A stretch of DNA of 7,128 bases from an uncultured Bacillota bacterium (GTDB lineage Bacteria > Bacillota > Clostridia > Peptostreptococcales > Anaerovoracaceae), in the NCBI GenBank assembly GCA_946408315.1, contig CAMJRV010000118.1:1-7128 (forward strand), written 5' to 3'. Positions within the stretch are counted from its first letter, which is position 1; each line of letters opens with the position of its first letter. The notes below the pieces were generated by a model that ran no database searches, was not told where the DNA came from, and saw nothing but the letters and a program-made list of their open reading frames with translations. This document shows, in pieces, positions 1-6,811 of the stretch. A program made the translations under genes and the position numbers.

Positions 1-9
1 GAGATATTT

Positions 10-38
10 TTCAGAAAACTATAGAATCAACTTGTAAT
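10..38 (+). promoter_or_regulatory. Candidate sigma-A-type promoter for the amidohydrolase-peptidase operon
   Basis: TTCAGA at 10-15 (four of six matches to TTGACA) and TGTAAT at 33-38 (five of six to TATAAT) are separated by 17 bases. Transcription would begin near position 45, leaving a leader of about 37 bases before the ATG at 82. An alternative -10 is TATAGA at 20-25, whose -35 would fall at or beyond the window edge. The region is AT-rich, so such matches arise easily by chance. The true promoter could also lie upstream of the window. Confidence 0.3.
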
Positions 39-81
39 CTTAAAGCTGATCGCAGACCCCAAGTTTAGGAGGTGTTTTCAA

Positions 82-1698
82 ATGGAATTTAAATTAACAG
101 CGGATTTGGTTTTCACCGGAGGACCGGTCATCACCGTGGATCAGACGAACTCCATTCATTCCGGCCTGGCGGTAAAAGGAAATAGGATCCTGTTTGTCGG
201 CGACGAAGACGATGCCAGAAAGCTCATCGGGAGCGAGACGACCGTCATCGACCTTGCGGGAAGGAGCCTCATCCCCGGCTTTATCGATTCCCACCTGCAT
301 ACGGGCGTCATGGGAGCAAACGCCCTGGCCATCGACTGCCGCTCTCCCGGCGTCTCTTCCATCGAGGATATCAAGAGGCTCATCGCGGAGCGGGCCAAGG
401 TCACGCCCAAGGGCGAATGGATTCGCGGCTGGGGCTACGACCATTCCAAGCTGGCGGAGAAAAGACACCCCAACAGATGGGATCTGGATGAAGCCGCGCC
501 GGACCACCCGGTGATCCTGACCCGCGTATGCGCCCATATCTCCGCCCACAACAGCAGGAGTCTGGAGATCGCCGGGATCACCGACGAAAGCGAAGCGCCG
601 GCGGGCGGCGTATATATGCGGGAAAACGGACATGTGAACGGAGTCATGCTGGAAAACGCCCACATGCAGGCCATGAAGGTATCCATGCTCTCCCATCAGG
701 AGCTGCTCAATGCCATGGAGGTCGCGAGCGGCATGCTGGTCCGGGAAGGGATCACCTCCCTGCACGATTCCGGCGGCTACGGCTTTGTCCAGATGGGGGC
801 TTTTCAGGACGCGGTAGCCAAAGGACTGCTCAAGGTCCGCATCTACTCCATGATCTTTTCCTTTGTGGAGAATCTGGACTTCAATAACACCTATCTGCAC
901 ATCGGTCTTCACACGGGTTTCGGCAGCGAGCGCTTTAAAATCGGTCCCAGCAAGCTGATGATCGACGGCAGCAGCAGCGGTCCCACCGCCGCCACACTGG
1001 AAGAGTACGCCAGCAATCCCGGGAATCACGGAATTTTGAGCATGAAACCGGAGGACGTCGATGAATTTGTCCTGCGGGCCCACAAGGCAGGATATCAGGT
1101 CACCTCCCACGCCGTCGGCGATAAAGCGGTGACCGTGATTACGGACGCCATCGAAAAAGCGATGGAAGCATATCCGAGGGAAGACTGCAGGCATAGAATC
1201 GAACACTGCGCCATGATAAACGACAAGCTCTTAGACAAGATCCAGCGTTTGAGCATCGTGCCGATTTTAAATCCCATCTTCCTCTATGAGTTCGGCGACG
1301 GCTACATGGTCAACTACGGAAAGGAACGGGCCTACCGGATGTTTGCGGCCAAGAGCTTCCTTGACAGAGGGGTTCTCGCCGCCGGGAGCAGCGACTGCCC
1401 GATCACGTTCTCCAATCCCATCTTGAATATGCACATTGCCTGCAACCGGACGACACAGACGGGTCAGGTGATCAACGAAAAAGAGTGCGTCAGCGTGATG
1501 GACGCGCTCCGGATGTTTACTTATAACGGCGCCTACGCCAGCTTCGACGAAAAGATCAAGGGGACCCTGGAAGCGGGAAAGCTGGCCGACCTGGTGGTCC
1601 TTTCCCAGGACCTGACGAAGGTAAAGCCGGAAAACCTGAAGGACGTCGCCGTGGATATGACGTTCATCGACGGCGAGAAAGTTTATGAGAGGCAATAG
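82..1698 (+). CDS. YtcJ-type metal-dependent amidohydrolase (amidohydrolase family 3)
   Basis: This is a predicted cytoplasmic hydrolase of amide or related C-N bonds, of the YtcJ/N-substituted formamide deformylase-like branch of the amidohydrolase superfamily. The 538-residue length fits the family. An N-terminal beta-sandwich segment leads into GFIDSHLH (metal ligands H71 and H73). KLMIDG follows with K291 and D295, then SHAVGDKA with H343, RIEH with H375, and GSSDCP with D438, the usual acid/metal aspartate. The C-terminal return to the sandwich is GTLEAGKLADLVVL (494-507). There is no signal peptide. The ATG at 82 is preceded by AGGAGG at 67-72 with a 9-base gap. The gene lies one base ahead of an M20 peptidase, so the two probably share a transcript and a pathway. 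The motif read from memory as DGALGSRTA in many relatives is DGSSSGPTA here (295-303), which may mark a subgroup. The family is certain; the substrate cannot be read from the sequence. Confidence 0.93.
   Translation: MEFKLTADLVFTGGPVITVDQTNSIHSGLAVKGNRILFVGDEDDARKLIGSETTVIDLAGRSLIPGFIDSHLHTGVMGANALAIDCRSPGVSSIEDIKRLIAERAKVTPKGEWIRGWGYDHSKLAEKRHPNRWDLDEAAPDHPVILTRVCAHISAHNSRSLEIAGITDESEAPAGGVYMRENGHVNGVMLENAHMQAMKVSMLSHQELLNAMEVASGMLVREGITSLHDSGGYGFVQMGAFQDAVAKGLLKVRIYSMIFSFVENLDFNNTYLHIGLHTGFGSERFKIGPSKLMIDGSSSGPTAATLEEYASNPGNHGILSMKPEDVDEFVLRAHKAGYQVTSHAVGDKAVTVITDAIEKAMEAYPREDCRHRIEHCAMINDKLLDKIQRLSIVPILNPIFLYEFGDGYMVNYGKERAYRMFAAKSFLDRGVLAAGSSDCPITFSNPILNMHIACNRTTQTGQVINEKECVSVMDALRMFTYNGAYASFDEKIKGTLEAGKLADLVVLSQDLTKVKPENLKDVAVDMTFIDGEKVYERQ
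1687..1692 (+). promoter_or_regulatory. Ribosome binding site that fixes the M20 peptidase start
   Basis: GAGAGG lies inside the last codons of the amidohydrolase gene and is 7 bases upstream of the ATG at 1700. It makes 1700 a better start than the in-frame ATG at 1685, which has no such site at proper spacing. The placement suggests translational coupling. Confidence 0.7.
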
Positions 1699-1699
1699 A

Positions 1700-3001
1700 A
1701 TGGAACAGATGAATCGCATAAAAGAACTGTCGGAGGAGCTTTTCCCACAAATGCTGGATTTCTGCCAGCGGATTGTCCGGATTCCCTCCGAGCCGGGCAA
1801 GGAAGAGTCTGTTGCAAAGGTCTATCTGGCAGAACTTGAAGCGCTGGGATATGATAAGATCTTCACCGATCCCTGGGGCAATGTGTCAGGGATCATAGAA
1901 GGAACGGAAACCGGCCCCGCGATCCTCTACAACGGCCACATGGACGCTGTGCCTGCCGGAGATCCTTCCTTATGGGAAGGCGGGGACCCTTACAGCGGTG
2001 AAATCAAAGACAGCCTCATGTACGAGAAGGAGCTGCAGCGCGAGGAGAAAACCCGGGTTCTGTTCGGCCGGGGCTCTGCGGATCTGAAATGCGGCGCCGC
2101 CTCACAGATTTACGCGGGAGCCATCCTGCTCCGCCTGCGGAAGGAAGGATTTCCTGTAAAGGGACGCTTCATCACAAGTCAGGTCGTCCTGGAGGAAAAC
2201 GGCGAGATGCTGGGGACATTAAAGCTGCTTGATCACTATGATGAAAAGAAGATCCAGGTGAACGCGATGGTGAGCTGTGAGCCCAGCAGTCTTCGCATCA
2301 TCTTAGGGCACCGGGGAAGGATGGAGCTTCGGGTGACCGTTCACGGAAAGAGCTGTCACGGAAGCTCCCCGTGGCTCGGCGTAAACGCCGTGACAAAAGC
2401 GGCGAAGCTGATCCTGGAGATCGAAAAAACCGTTTGGTCCAACGGCCATGCGGACCCGGACCTGGGCAAGTCCGGAATCGCTCTGACCATCCTTGAGATA
2501 GAGCCCTGCGAGCTCTGTATCGTCCCGAATAAATGTACGATGATATACGATCGGCGCCTGGTTCCGGGGGAAACGGTGGAGAGCGCCATCGCAGAAGTGC
2601 AGGAGGTCATCGACCGCCTTGCCGCCGAGGATTCGGATTTTAAAGCAGAGGTCGGCTTAAACGCCAACCTGCGAAGATCTTTCACTGGTCAGGGAGCCTG
2701 GATCGAGAGCCGAAAGGAAGTCTGGAAAATCGACAGGGAAAACCCCTTCGTTCAAGCCTGCGCCAGAGGAATCGAGCGGGTCGGCAGTTCGGTGGAATAT
2801 GGATATTGGGCTTACAGCACAGATATTCCGGCCCTCAGCGATCGGGGAATCCCGGTCATCGGGTATTCGGGAGCGCAGGAGTTCTGCATCCACACCACCG
2901 ACGAAAAGGTCCGCCTGGATTACCTGAAGGAGAGCCTCGCGGGAAACGCGGCGATATTTTTAGAGGCCGCAGAGCTGGCAGAATCCCAATTCCACGGCTA
3001 A
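1700..3001 (+). CDS. M20 family metallopeptidase/deacylase, YgeY-like
   Basis: This is a predicted cytoplasmic di-zinc hydrolase that removes an acyl group or splits a small peptide-like amide. With the start at 1700 it has 433 residues, normal for M20. Visible landmarks are GHMDAVP (H80 metal ligand, D82), GRGSADLKCG (D128 bridging ligand), LEENGE (E165 general base, E166 ligand), CEP (E194 ligand), GKSCHGSSP in the lid/dimerisation domain (H220) and EFCIHTTDE (H398 ligand). All expected catalytic residues are present. The stretch RRSFTGQ and the W-K-I that follows (about 325-345) recall the YgeY group linked to purine/carbamoyl metabolism in enterics, but this is memory, not alignment. A charged segment of roughly a dozen residues (about 105-120) before LFGRG looks like an insertion. 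The common D-x-K-G-G is DLKCG here. The gene is one base downstream of the amidohydrolase and is followed by a terminator. A role as ArgE/DapE-like deacylase is possible. Confidence 0.9.
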   Translation: MEQMNRIKELSEELFPQMLDFCQRIVRIPSEPGKEESVAKVYLAELEALGYDKIFTDPWGNVSGIIEGTETGPAILYNGHMDAVPAGDPSLWEGGDPYSGEIKDSLMYEKELQREEKTRVLFGRGSADLKCGAASQIYAGAILLRLRKEGFPVKGRFITSQVVLEENGEMLGTLKLLDHYDEKKIQVNAMVSCEPSSLRIILGHRGRMELRVTVHGKSCHGSSPWLGVNAVTKAAKLILEIEKTVWSNGHADPDLGKSGIALTILEIEPCELCIVPNKCTMIYDRRLVPGETVESAIAEVQEVIDRLAAEDSDFKAEVGLNANLRRSFTGQGAWIESRKEVWKIDRENPFVQACARGIERVGSSVEYGYWAYSTDIPALSDRGIPVIGYSGAQEFCIHTTDEKVRLDYLKESLAGNAAIFLEAAELAESQFHG

Positions 3002-3045
3002 TCGGAGCGGAATTCCCGGTCCATAAACCCAAGCCTCGATAAACA

Positions 3046-3078
3046 AGCACCGTCCCAAAAGGAACGGTGCTGTTTTCT
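3046..3078 (+). terminator. Rho-independent terminator between convergent operons
   Basis: AGCACCGT at 3046-3053 pairs with ACGGTGCT at 3064-3071. After one mismatch there are two more inner pairs and an AAAA loop. GTTTTCTT follows on the plus strand. It ends the amidohydrolase-M20 operon. On the minus strand the hairpin is followed by TGTTTATC, a weaker T-rich tail, so it may also stop the symporter transcript arriving from the right. The 111-base gap between the convergent stop codons holds nothing else I can recognise. Confidence 0.85.
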
Positions 3079-3112
3079 TGAATAGCAAATGGCACTTGGC
3101 TATAGAACGTTT

Positions 3113-4612
3113 TTAATTATACATATTCACCTTATGATAGAAATCAGAATACTGCTGCTTCAGCTGTGTCATCAGTTTTTCCGGCCTTGGCTTCGTCACA
3201 GAGGACACGATGACGAATACGGCCAGGTTACAGATGAGTGCAAACAGGGCTCCCCCTCCGGAAATAAAGGGTCCGGGAGCCTTTATGGGGCTGAAGGTAA
3301 AGAGCACTAATAACCCCAGGCCAACCGCCATTCCCGAGGCCGCGCCGGCAACGGTGGAACGTTTCCAGAACAGGGCGCCGCAGGTTGGAATCATGACCTG
3401 CGCGGTTCCTCCCAGGGCGACAAGTCCAATGGTGACTAAAAGTCCGGGTACGAAAAGAGCCATGATATAGGCGGCAGCCGAGAAGATCAAAAGCGCCCAG
3501 CGCCCGACCCAGATCAGCTTATGCTCCGTCAAATTTTTATTGATATACTTCCGATGAATATCCATCGTATAGACGGTGGACAGGGCAAGCACCTGGGCAT
3601 TTGCCGTAGACATGGCCGCAGCAGCGCCGCACGCCATCAATACGGAACCCAATACGAACGGGGCGTGATTGAATAATACGGTCGGCAGGATATAGTCCGC
3701 ATTGCCGTTGACCAGCTCCGCCACATCGGGATACAGGAGCTTCCCTGCGTTTCCGGTCAGCATGGATCCGATATAAGCTATGGCCGCCGCAGCCAGAAGG
3801 AAAGGCATGATATCAAAGGTTTTCGCTGACTTGACCGAATAGAAACGCGCCCAGAGCTGAGGCCCCATAAAGGAGCCGACCGGCGTGATGATAAACATGG
3901 CGAGCCAGTTCATCCACCTTCCTTCTGCCAGAGTCGTATGGCCGGGGAAGATCCGCTCCACCTGATGGAACATGGAGGCGGGTCCTCCCACCAGGCTCGC
4001 CACATAGAATCCGGCGAACACCATTCCGAAGAACAGCAGGACCCCATAGAAGATATCGCACCACGCAATCGCCCGGATACCGCCGGCCCATACATAGATA
4101 ATAATGACCAGATAAAAGAGCATGGCGGCCAGTGCAAACGGAATCAGTTCGCCGGAAGCCACCTGAATCAGGTAAGCGCCGCCGGAAAGCTGAATCTGCA
4201 GATAGGGCACCGTGCAGACGATCAGAATGACGGCGACGAAGTTTCCGAGCTTTATCGAGCCGTACTGATGATTGAAAAAGTCGGTCGCTGTTACGTAGTT
4301 ATTGAGTTTCCCCATATACCAGATCTTCTTTCCGACGCCGTAATACAGGACGCCGAAGAGAACATTCCACGCGATGGCCGTCCAGTACATAGGCCCCGTC
4401 GTGTAAAAATACCCGTTGGAACCCAGAAATGCAAATGCGCTCCACCAGGTGGCGGCGACAGAGAAAAATACGGCGATACCGCCCATCGCTCTCGACTGAA
4501 TAAAGTAATCTTCAGCAGTTGATCTCGATTTGCTCCTCGCCGCAAAGCCGATGGCAAGCGGGAAAATCATAAAAAAGCCAATTACAAGGAGGGCAATCAC
4601 ATTCTGGCTCAT
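3113..4612 (-). CDS. Sodium:solute symporter (SSS family), substrate unknown
   Basis: This is a predicted inner-membrane carrier of the sodium:solute symporter family, importing an organic solute with sodium. The 499 residues are almost entirely hydrophobic helices separated by short loops, in line with the family's 13-helix LeuT fold. The first helix (about 5-24) is followed by AEDYFIQSRAMGG (33-45), the typical first loop. AAAMSTANAQ (331-340) carries the S335-T336 pair expected at the sodium site, followed by LALSTVYTMDIHRKY. The C-terminus is a charged cytoplasmic tail. The ATG at 4612 overlaps the stop of the small membrane protein gene by ATGA, with a G-rich ribosome site (about 4618-4626) inside that gene. 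It is clearly different from the PutP paralogue in this window. Partnership with a small DUF3311/DUF997-type protein recalls PanF-like and monocarboxylate/amino-acid SSS pairs. The substrate cannot be assigned. Confidence 0.92.
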   Translation of the reverse strand: MSQNVIALLVIGFFMIFPLAIGFAARSKSRSTAEDYFIQSRAMGGIAVFFSVAATWWSAFAFLGSNGYFYTTGPMYWTAIAWNVLFGVLYYGVGKKIWYMGKLNNYVTATDFFNHQYGSIKLGNFVAVILIVCTVPYLQIQLSGGAYLIQVASGELIPFALAAMLFYLVIIIYVWAGGIRAIAWCDIFYGVLLFFGMVFAGFYVASLVGGPASMFHQVERIFPGHTTLAEGRWMNWLAMFIITPVGSFMGPQLWARFYSVKSAKTFDIMPFLLAAAAIAYIGSMLTGNAGKLLYPDVAELVNGNADYILPTVLFNHAPFVLGSVLMACGAAAAMSTANAQVLALSTVYTMDIHRKYINKNLTEHKLIWVGRWALLIFSAAAYIMALFVPGLLVTIGLVALGGTAQVMIPTCGALFWKRSTVAGAASGMAVGLGLLVLFTFSPIKAPGPFISGGGALFALICNLAVFVIVSSVTKPRPEKLMTQLKQQYSDFYHKVNMYN

Positions 4613-4869
4613 ACGTCGTCACCCCCCTGCTTCTTTTCATCCAGCACCGGCTCGCCCCAGTTCATGAGGTAGGCGATCAGAATTACGACTACCATATAAG
4701 CCCACATGATCAGGTTGAAGGCGTAGATGAATGGGAATCCAAATATGTATGGCTCCGACATGTTCTTGAAAAAGAGTACACCGGGAAACTCCATACACAT
4801 GAAACCGATCAGGAGCAGAATCCAGATAAGCTTGGATTTCCCTGACATCTTGGCATCGTCTGGTCTCAT
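4609..4869 (-). CDS. Small two-helix membrane protein, DUF3311-like, partner of the symporter
   Basis: This 86-residue protein has two hydrophobic segments (about 14-34 and 48-70) joined by a short loop. The loop contains FPG (28-30), EP (39-40) and FGFPF (43-47), the pattern I associate with DUF3311 proteins that sit directly upstream of sodium:solute symporter genes. Both ends are hydrophilic and the tail is acidic and basic mixed (DEKKQGGDDV). AGGAGG at 4875-4880 is 5 bases ahead of the ATG at 4869; a second in-frame ATG at 4848 is less favoured. Its stop overlaps the symporter start by four bases, so the two are translationally coupled and probably form a complex, with this protein helping assembly or stability. 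That role is inference. The family call is by motif and context; a DUF997/YhdT-type relative is the main alternative. Confidence 0.78.
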   Translation of the reverse strand: MRPDDAKMSGKSKLIWILLLIGFMCMEFPGVLFFKNMSEPYIFGFPFIYAFNLIMWAYMVVVILIAYLMNWGEPVLDEKKQGGDDV

Positions 4870-4884
4870 AAGAACCTCCTTTCT

Positions 4885-4903
4885 TTCTTAAAAAAATTAA
4901 GAA
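4885..4903 (-). repeat. AT-rich inverted repeat next to the ribosome site
   Basis: TTCTTAA (4885-4891) and TTAAGAA (4897-4903) form a perfect 7-base inverted repeat around five A residues, directly upstream of the AGGAGG that serves the DUF3311-like gene. As RNA the hairpin would be weak; as DNA it could be an operator half-site pair. It may be a chance product of AT-rich sequence. Confidence 0.35.
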
Positions 4904-4929
4904 ATAGTAAATAGAATACGTATGCGACC

Positions 4930-4938
4930 ATCATATCA
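4930..4938 (-). promoter_or_regulatory. Candidate extended -10 promoter for the DUF3311-symporter unit
   Basis: Read on the minus strand this is TGATATGAT: a TATGAT hexamer (4935-4930) preceded by the TG of an extended -10. No convincing -35 lies 17 bases upstream, which an extended -10 can tolerate. It would give a leader of about 55 bases before the ATG at 4869. It sits downstream of a terminator for the preceding unit, where a promoter is needed. Confidence 0.4.
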
Positions 4939-4945
4939 TGCCTAA

Positions 4946-4984
4946 CTTAAAGAGCGGTTAATCAAACCTTAAAAGAAACTTAAA
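4946..4984. repeat. Three CTTAAA repeats at helical spacing
   Basis: CTTAAA occurs at 4946-4951, 4968-4973 and 4979-4984, start to start 22 and 11 bases apart, that is about two and one turns of DNA. Another copy is at 4887-4892. They lie just upstream (on the minus strand) of the candidate -10, a usual place for activator sites or an A-tract UP-like element. In such AT-rich DNA chance remains possible. The rest of the 177-base gap 4870-5046 is a terminator and the candidate promoter. Confidence 0.3.
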
Positions 4985-5000
4985 TGTTCAAAAACACGCG

Positions 5001-5036
5001 AAAACTACAAAAGGCCGGATTTCCCGGGCCTTTTGT
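5001..5036 (-). terminator. Rho-independent terminator after the acidic small gene
   Basis: ACAAAAGGCC at 5007-5016 and GGCCTTTTGT at 5027-5036 form a perfect 10-base stem with a short loop. On the minus strand it is followed by AGTTTTCG and then GTGTTTTTG. It lies 10 bases past the stop of the acidic protein gene and would end the transcript coming from the right edge through putP. Confidence 0.85.
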
Positions 5037-5046
5037 ATGCATGTAT

Positions 5047-5250
5047 TTATTTCTCAACTTTGCCGATATATTCGTCTTCGATTTCTTCCGGCTCCGCTTC
5101 AGCATCTACTTCATATTTTCCATGTTCGGAAACTTTGATATCGTTGAGCTCTTCCTCACCCGGAACGACTTCGCAAATCGTACCATCCAGATACTCGTCG
5201 ATCTCTTTATCGTCGCCGCAAGGATTTTTTCTTACTTTTTCTTCTGTCAT
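5047..5250 (-). CDS. Very acidic small hypothetical protein (67 residues)
   Basis: I do not recognise this gene. The product is soluble, with no membrane segment or signal. It holds 24 acidic and 8 basic residues, for a net charge near -16, with a Glu/Asp-rich C-terminal half (about 47-60). Two cysteines are at C11 (NPCGDD) and C26 (GTICEVVPG), and proline/glycine turns break the chain. An ATG at 5265 is in frame, but the ATG at 5250 has GGAGGGG 6 bases upstream, and that ribosome site overlaps the 5265 codon, so 5250 is the start. The gene sits 80 bases after the putP stop and is followed by a strong terminator, so it is probably the last gene of the putP transcript or has its own weak promoter. 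It is real by ribosome site, codon pattern and terminator; function is unknown. Cation binding or protein interaction would suit the composition but are guesses. Confidence 0.72.
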   Translation of the reverse strand: MTEEKVRKNPCGDDKEIDEYLDGTICEVVPGEEELNDIKVSEHGKYEVDAEAEPEEIEDEYIGKVEK

Positions 5251-5256
5251 AATGTT

Positions 5257-5263
5257 CCCCTCC
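5257..5263 (-). promoter_or_regulatory. Ribosome binding site that fixes the acidic protein start
   Basis: GGAGGGG on the minus strand lies 6 bases before the ATG at 5250. It overlaps the upstream in-frame ATG at 5265-5263, so that codon cannot be the start served by it. Confidence 0.75.
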
Positions 5264-5298
5264 ATACTTTCTAATTAGTTCTGCTATTGTAGATATTG

Positions 5299-5322
5299 TA
5301 TACCCACCTCGGTGGAAGTATA
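5299..5322. repeat. Inverted repeat just after putP
   Basis: TATAC-CCAC (5299-5307) pairs with GTGG-AA-GTATA (5312-5322) around a four-base loop with a two-base bulge. It stands 8 bases past the putP stop. On the transcribed minus strand no T run follows, so it is a poor terminator; a message-stabilising or processing hairpin, or a DNA site, is more likely. On the plus strand a T-rich stretch follows, but no plus-strand gene ends here. Confidence 0.5.
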
Positions 5323-5329
5323 ACCATTT

Positions 5330-6811
5330 TTATTTCTGGGCCCAGGGCTTTTTTGACTCCTCGAATTCGTCTGCGATTTCCTGAGGAAGTCTCGTGCACA
5401 GGCTGACGATGACGATTACAGCCGCAGAAGCGATAAAGCCCGGTATGATCTCGTAAACGGCGAAGACTCCGCCGTGGGATTTCATGGAATACCATAACAG
5501 GTCCACCACGCCTCCTGTGATCATCCCGGCGACGGCGCCCTGCAGCGTGATTCTCTTCCAGAACAGGGAGAACAGCAGCAGCGGGCCGAAGGCGGCGCCG
5601 AATCCGCCCCATGCGCAGGCGACCAGGCCGAATACGGAGCTGTTTGCATCCAGCGCGAGCGCGATTGCGATCAGGGAGACGACCAGGACCGTAATCCTAC
5701 TCACCCACACGATAGCGGTGCCTTCCGTACTCTTTTTAAACAGCAGGGCGTAAAGATCCCTGGATACGGAAGAAGCGGTGACCAAAAGCTGGGAGCTTGC
5801 CGTACTCATGATGGCAGCCAGAATCGCGGTCAGTAAAATTCCGGCAATGATATCAGGAAACATGGCGTCGATCATGGCCATATAGATCGTTTCCCCGTCG
5901 ATCAGGTCAGGCATATAGGCCTTTCCGATCACGCCGATTGCTACGGCGGCGGTAAGGGTGATGATAACCCAGATCATCGCAATGATCCTTGACTTGCGGA
6001 TCATATCGGGAGACTGAATCGCCATAAATCTCGTCAGGATGTGGGGCTGGCCGAAGTAGCCCAGTCCCCAGCCAAGGCCGGAAGCGAGAAGCATGGAATC
6101 GACAGCCCCGTTCTTCATCGGGAAAAACCCGAGGGATTCGGGAGTCAATTCTGCCAGTCTGGAACTCACTTCGCCGATCCCGCCCATTTCATACAGCGCC
6201 ATGAAGGGAATCGCCATTAAAGCAAAGAACATAATCCCGCCCTGAATCGCATCGGTCCAGCATACGGCGGAAAATCCGCCCAGGGCCGTATAGGAAACGA
6301 TGATCGCCGCGCCCACGATCAGACCGGTCACATAATTCAGTCCAAACACGGTGGAAAACAATTTTGCGGCCGCGGAAAACTGGGAAGACGTGTAGACCAG
6401 AAAAAAGATCATAATAAATACTGCCGACAGGATTCTGAGAATATGCTTCTTATCCTTGAACCGGTTTTCAAAAAAGTCCGGGATCGTAATGGAATCTCCC
6501 GATACCTCAGTATACTTCCGGAGACGCTTCGCAACGAAAAGCCAGTTCAGGTATGTACCGATGACCAGTCCGATGGCCGTCCAGATGGCTTCGGAAGTCC
6601 CCGCATATATCACATACGCTGTGCCGGGGAGTCCGATCAGCAGCCAGCCGCTCATATCTGACGCCTGGGCGGACAATGCGGTCAGCCAGCTTCCAAGGTT
6701 TCTCCCTCCCAGGAAATAATCGTTCAGGTCGCTCGTCTTACTGTAAAACTTGAATCCGATGGCGACCATAAGGGCTAAATAAATGATAAAAACGATTGCA
6801 ATAGTAATCAA
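5330..6811 (-). CDS. putP: Sodium/proline symporter PutP
   Basis: This is an inner-membrane carrier predicted to import L-proline with sodium. At 493 residues it is close to the length of E. coli PutP and matches it by eye almost throughout. The first loop holds DYFLGGRNLG (31-40). LSAQASDMSGWLLIGLPG (46-63) contains D52, equivalent to the essential sodium-site aspartate D55 of E. coli, with M53, S54 and W56. Further matches are GLGWGLGYFGQPHILTRFMA (245-264), LAAIMSTASSQLL (331-343) with S336 and T337 matching S340 and T341, and YEIIPGFI (453-460). The start is TTG at 6811, supported by AGGAGG 8 bases upstream and by alignment with the PutP N-terminus; the next ATG would remove most of the first helix. 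TTGA is shared with the stop of the upstream gene, so translation is coupled. Other SSS substrates close to proline cannot be excluded. Confidence 0.94.
   Translation of the reverse strand: MITIAIVFIIYLALMVAIGFKFYSKTSDLNDYFLGGRNLGSWLTALSAQASDMSGWLLIGLPGTAYVIYAGTSEAIWTAIGLVIGTYLNWLFVAKRLRKYTEVSGDSITIPDFFENRFKDKKHILRILSAVFIMIFFLVYTSSQFSAAAKLFSTVFGLNYVTGLIVGAAIIVSYTALGGFSAVCWTDAIQGGIMFFALMAIPFMALYEMGGIGEVSSRLAELTPESLGFFPMKNGAVDSMLLASGLGWGLGYFGQPHILTRFMAIQSPDMIRKSRIIAMIWVIITLTAAVAIGVIGKAYMPDLIDGETIYMAMIDAMFPDIIAGILLTAILAAIMSTASSQLLVTASSVSRDLYALLFKKSTEGTAIVWVSRITVLVVSLIAIALALDANSSVFGLVACAWGGFGAAFGPLLLFSLFWKRITLQGAVAGMITGGVVDLLWYSMKSHGGVFAVYEIIPGFIASAAVIVIVSLCTRLPQEIADEFEESKKPWAQK

Noticed and set aside
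94..1206. Long minus-strand open frame of 370 codons opposite the amidohydrolase
   Set aside because: It lies wholly antisense to a gene with clear family motifs, has no domain I recognise, and looks like the by-product of GC-rich codon use.
1685..1699. Earlier ATG for the M20 peptidase at 1685
   Set aside because: It would overlap the amidohydrolase by 14 bases and has no ribosome site at proper distance, whereas GAGAGG is well placed for 1700.
1267..1800. Minus-strand open frame of 177 codons across the amidohydrolase-peptidase junction
   Set aside because: It is antisense to both well-supported genes, and low-complexity translated sequence shows no recognisable fold.
3938..4522. Plus-strand open frame of 194 codons inside the symporter gene
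   Set aside because: It is antisense to conserved membrane helices of the symporter and its product is rich in His, Asp and Gln without any motif; a shadow frame.
4870..4990. Possible sigma-54 promoter, looked for because such promoters drive amino-acid catabolism genes in clostridia
   Set aside because: No GG and GC pair with the required spacing was found on the minus strand upstream of the DUF3311-like gene.
4984..5278. Two overlapping plus-strand frames (96 and 81 codons) opposite the acidic protein
   Set aside because: Their Phe/Ser-rich products arise from reading the complement of Glu/Lys codons. The minus frame has an ideal ribosome site and a terminator, whereas the plus frame at 4984 would have to read through that same terminator hairpin.
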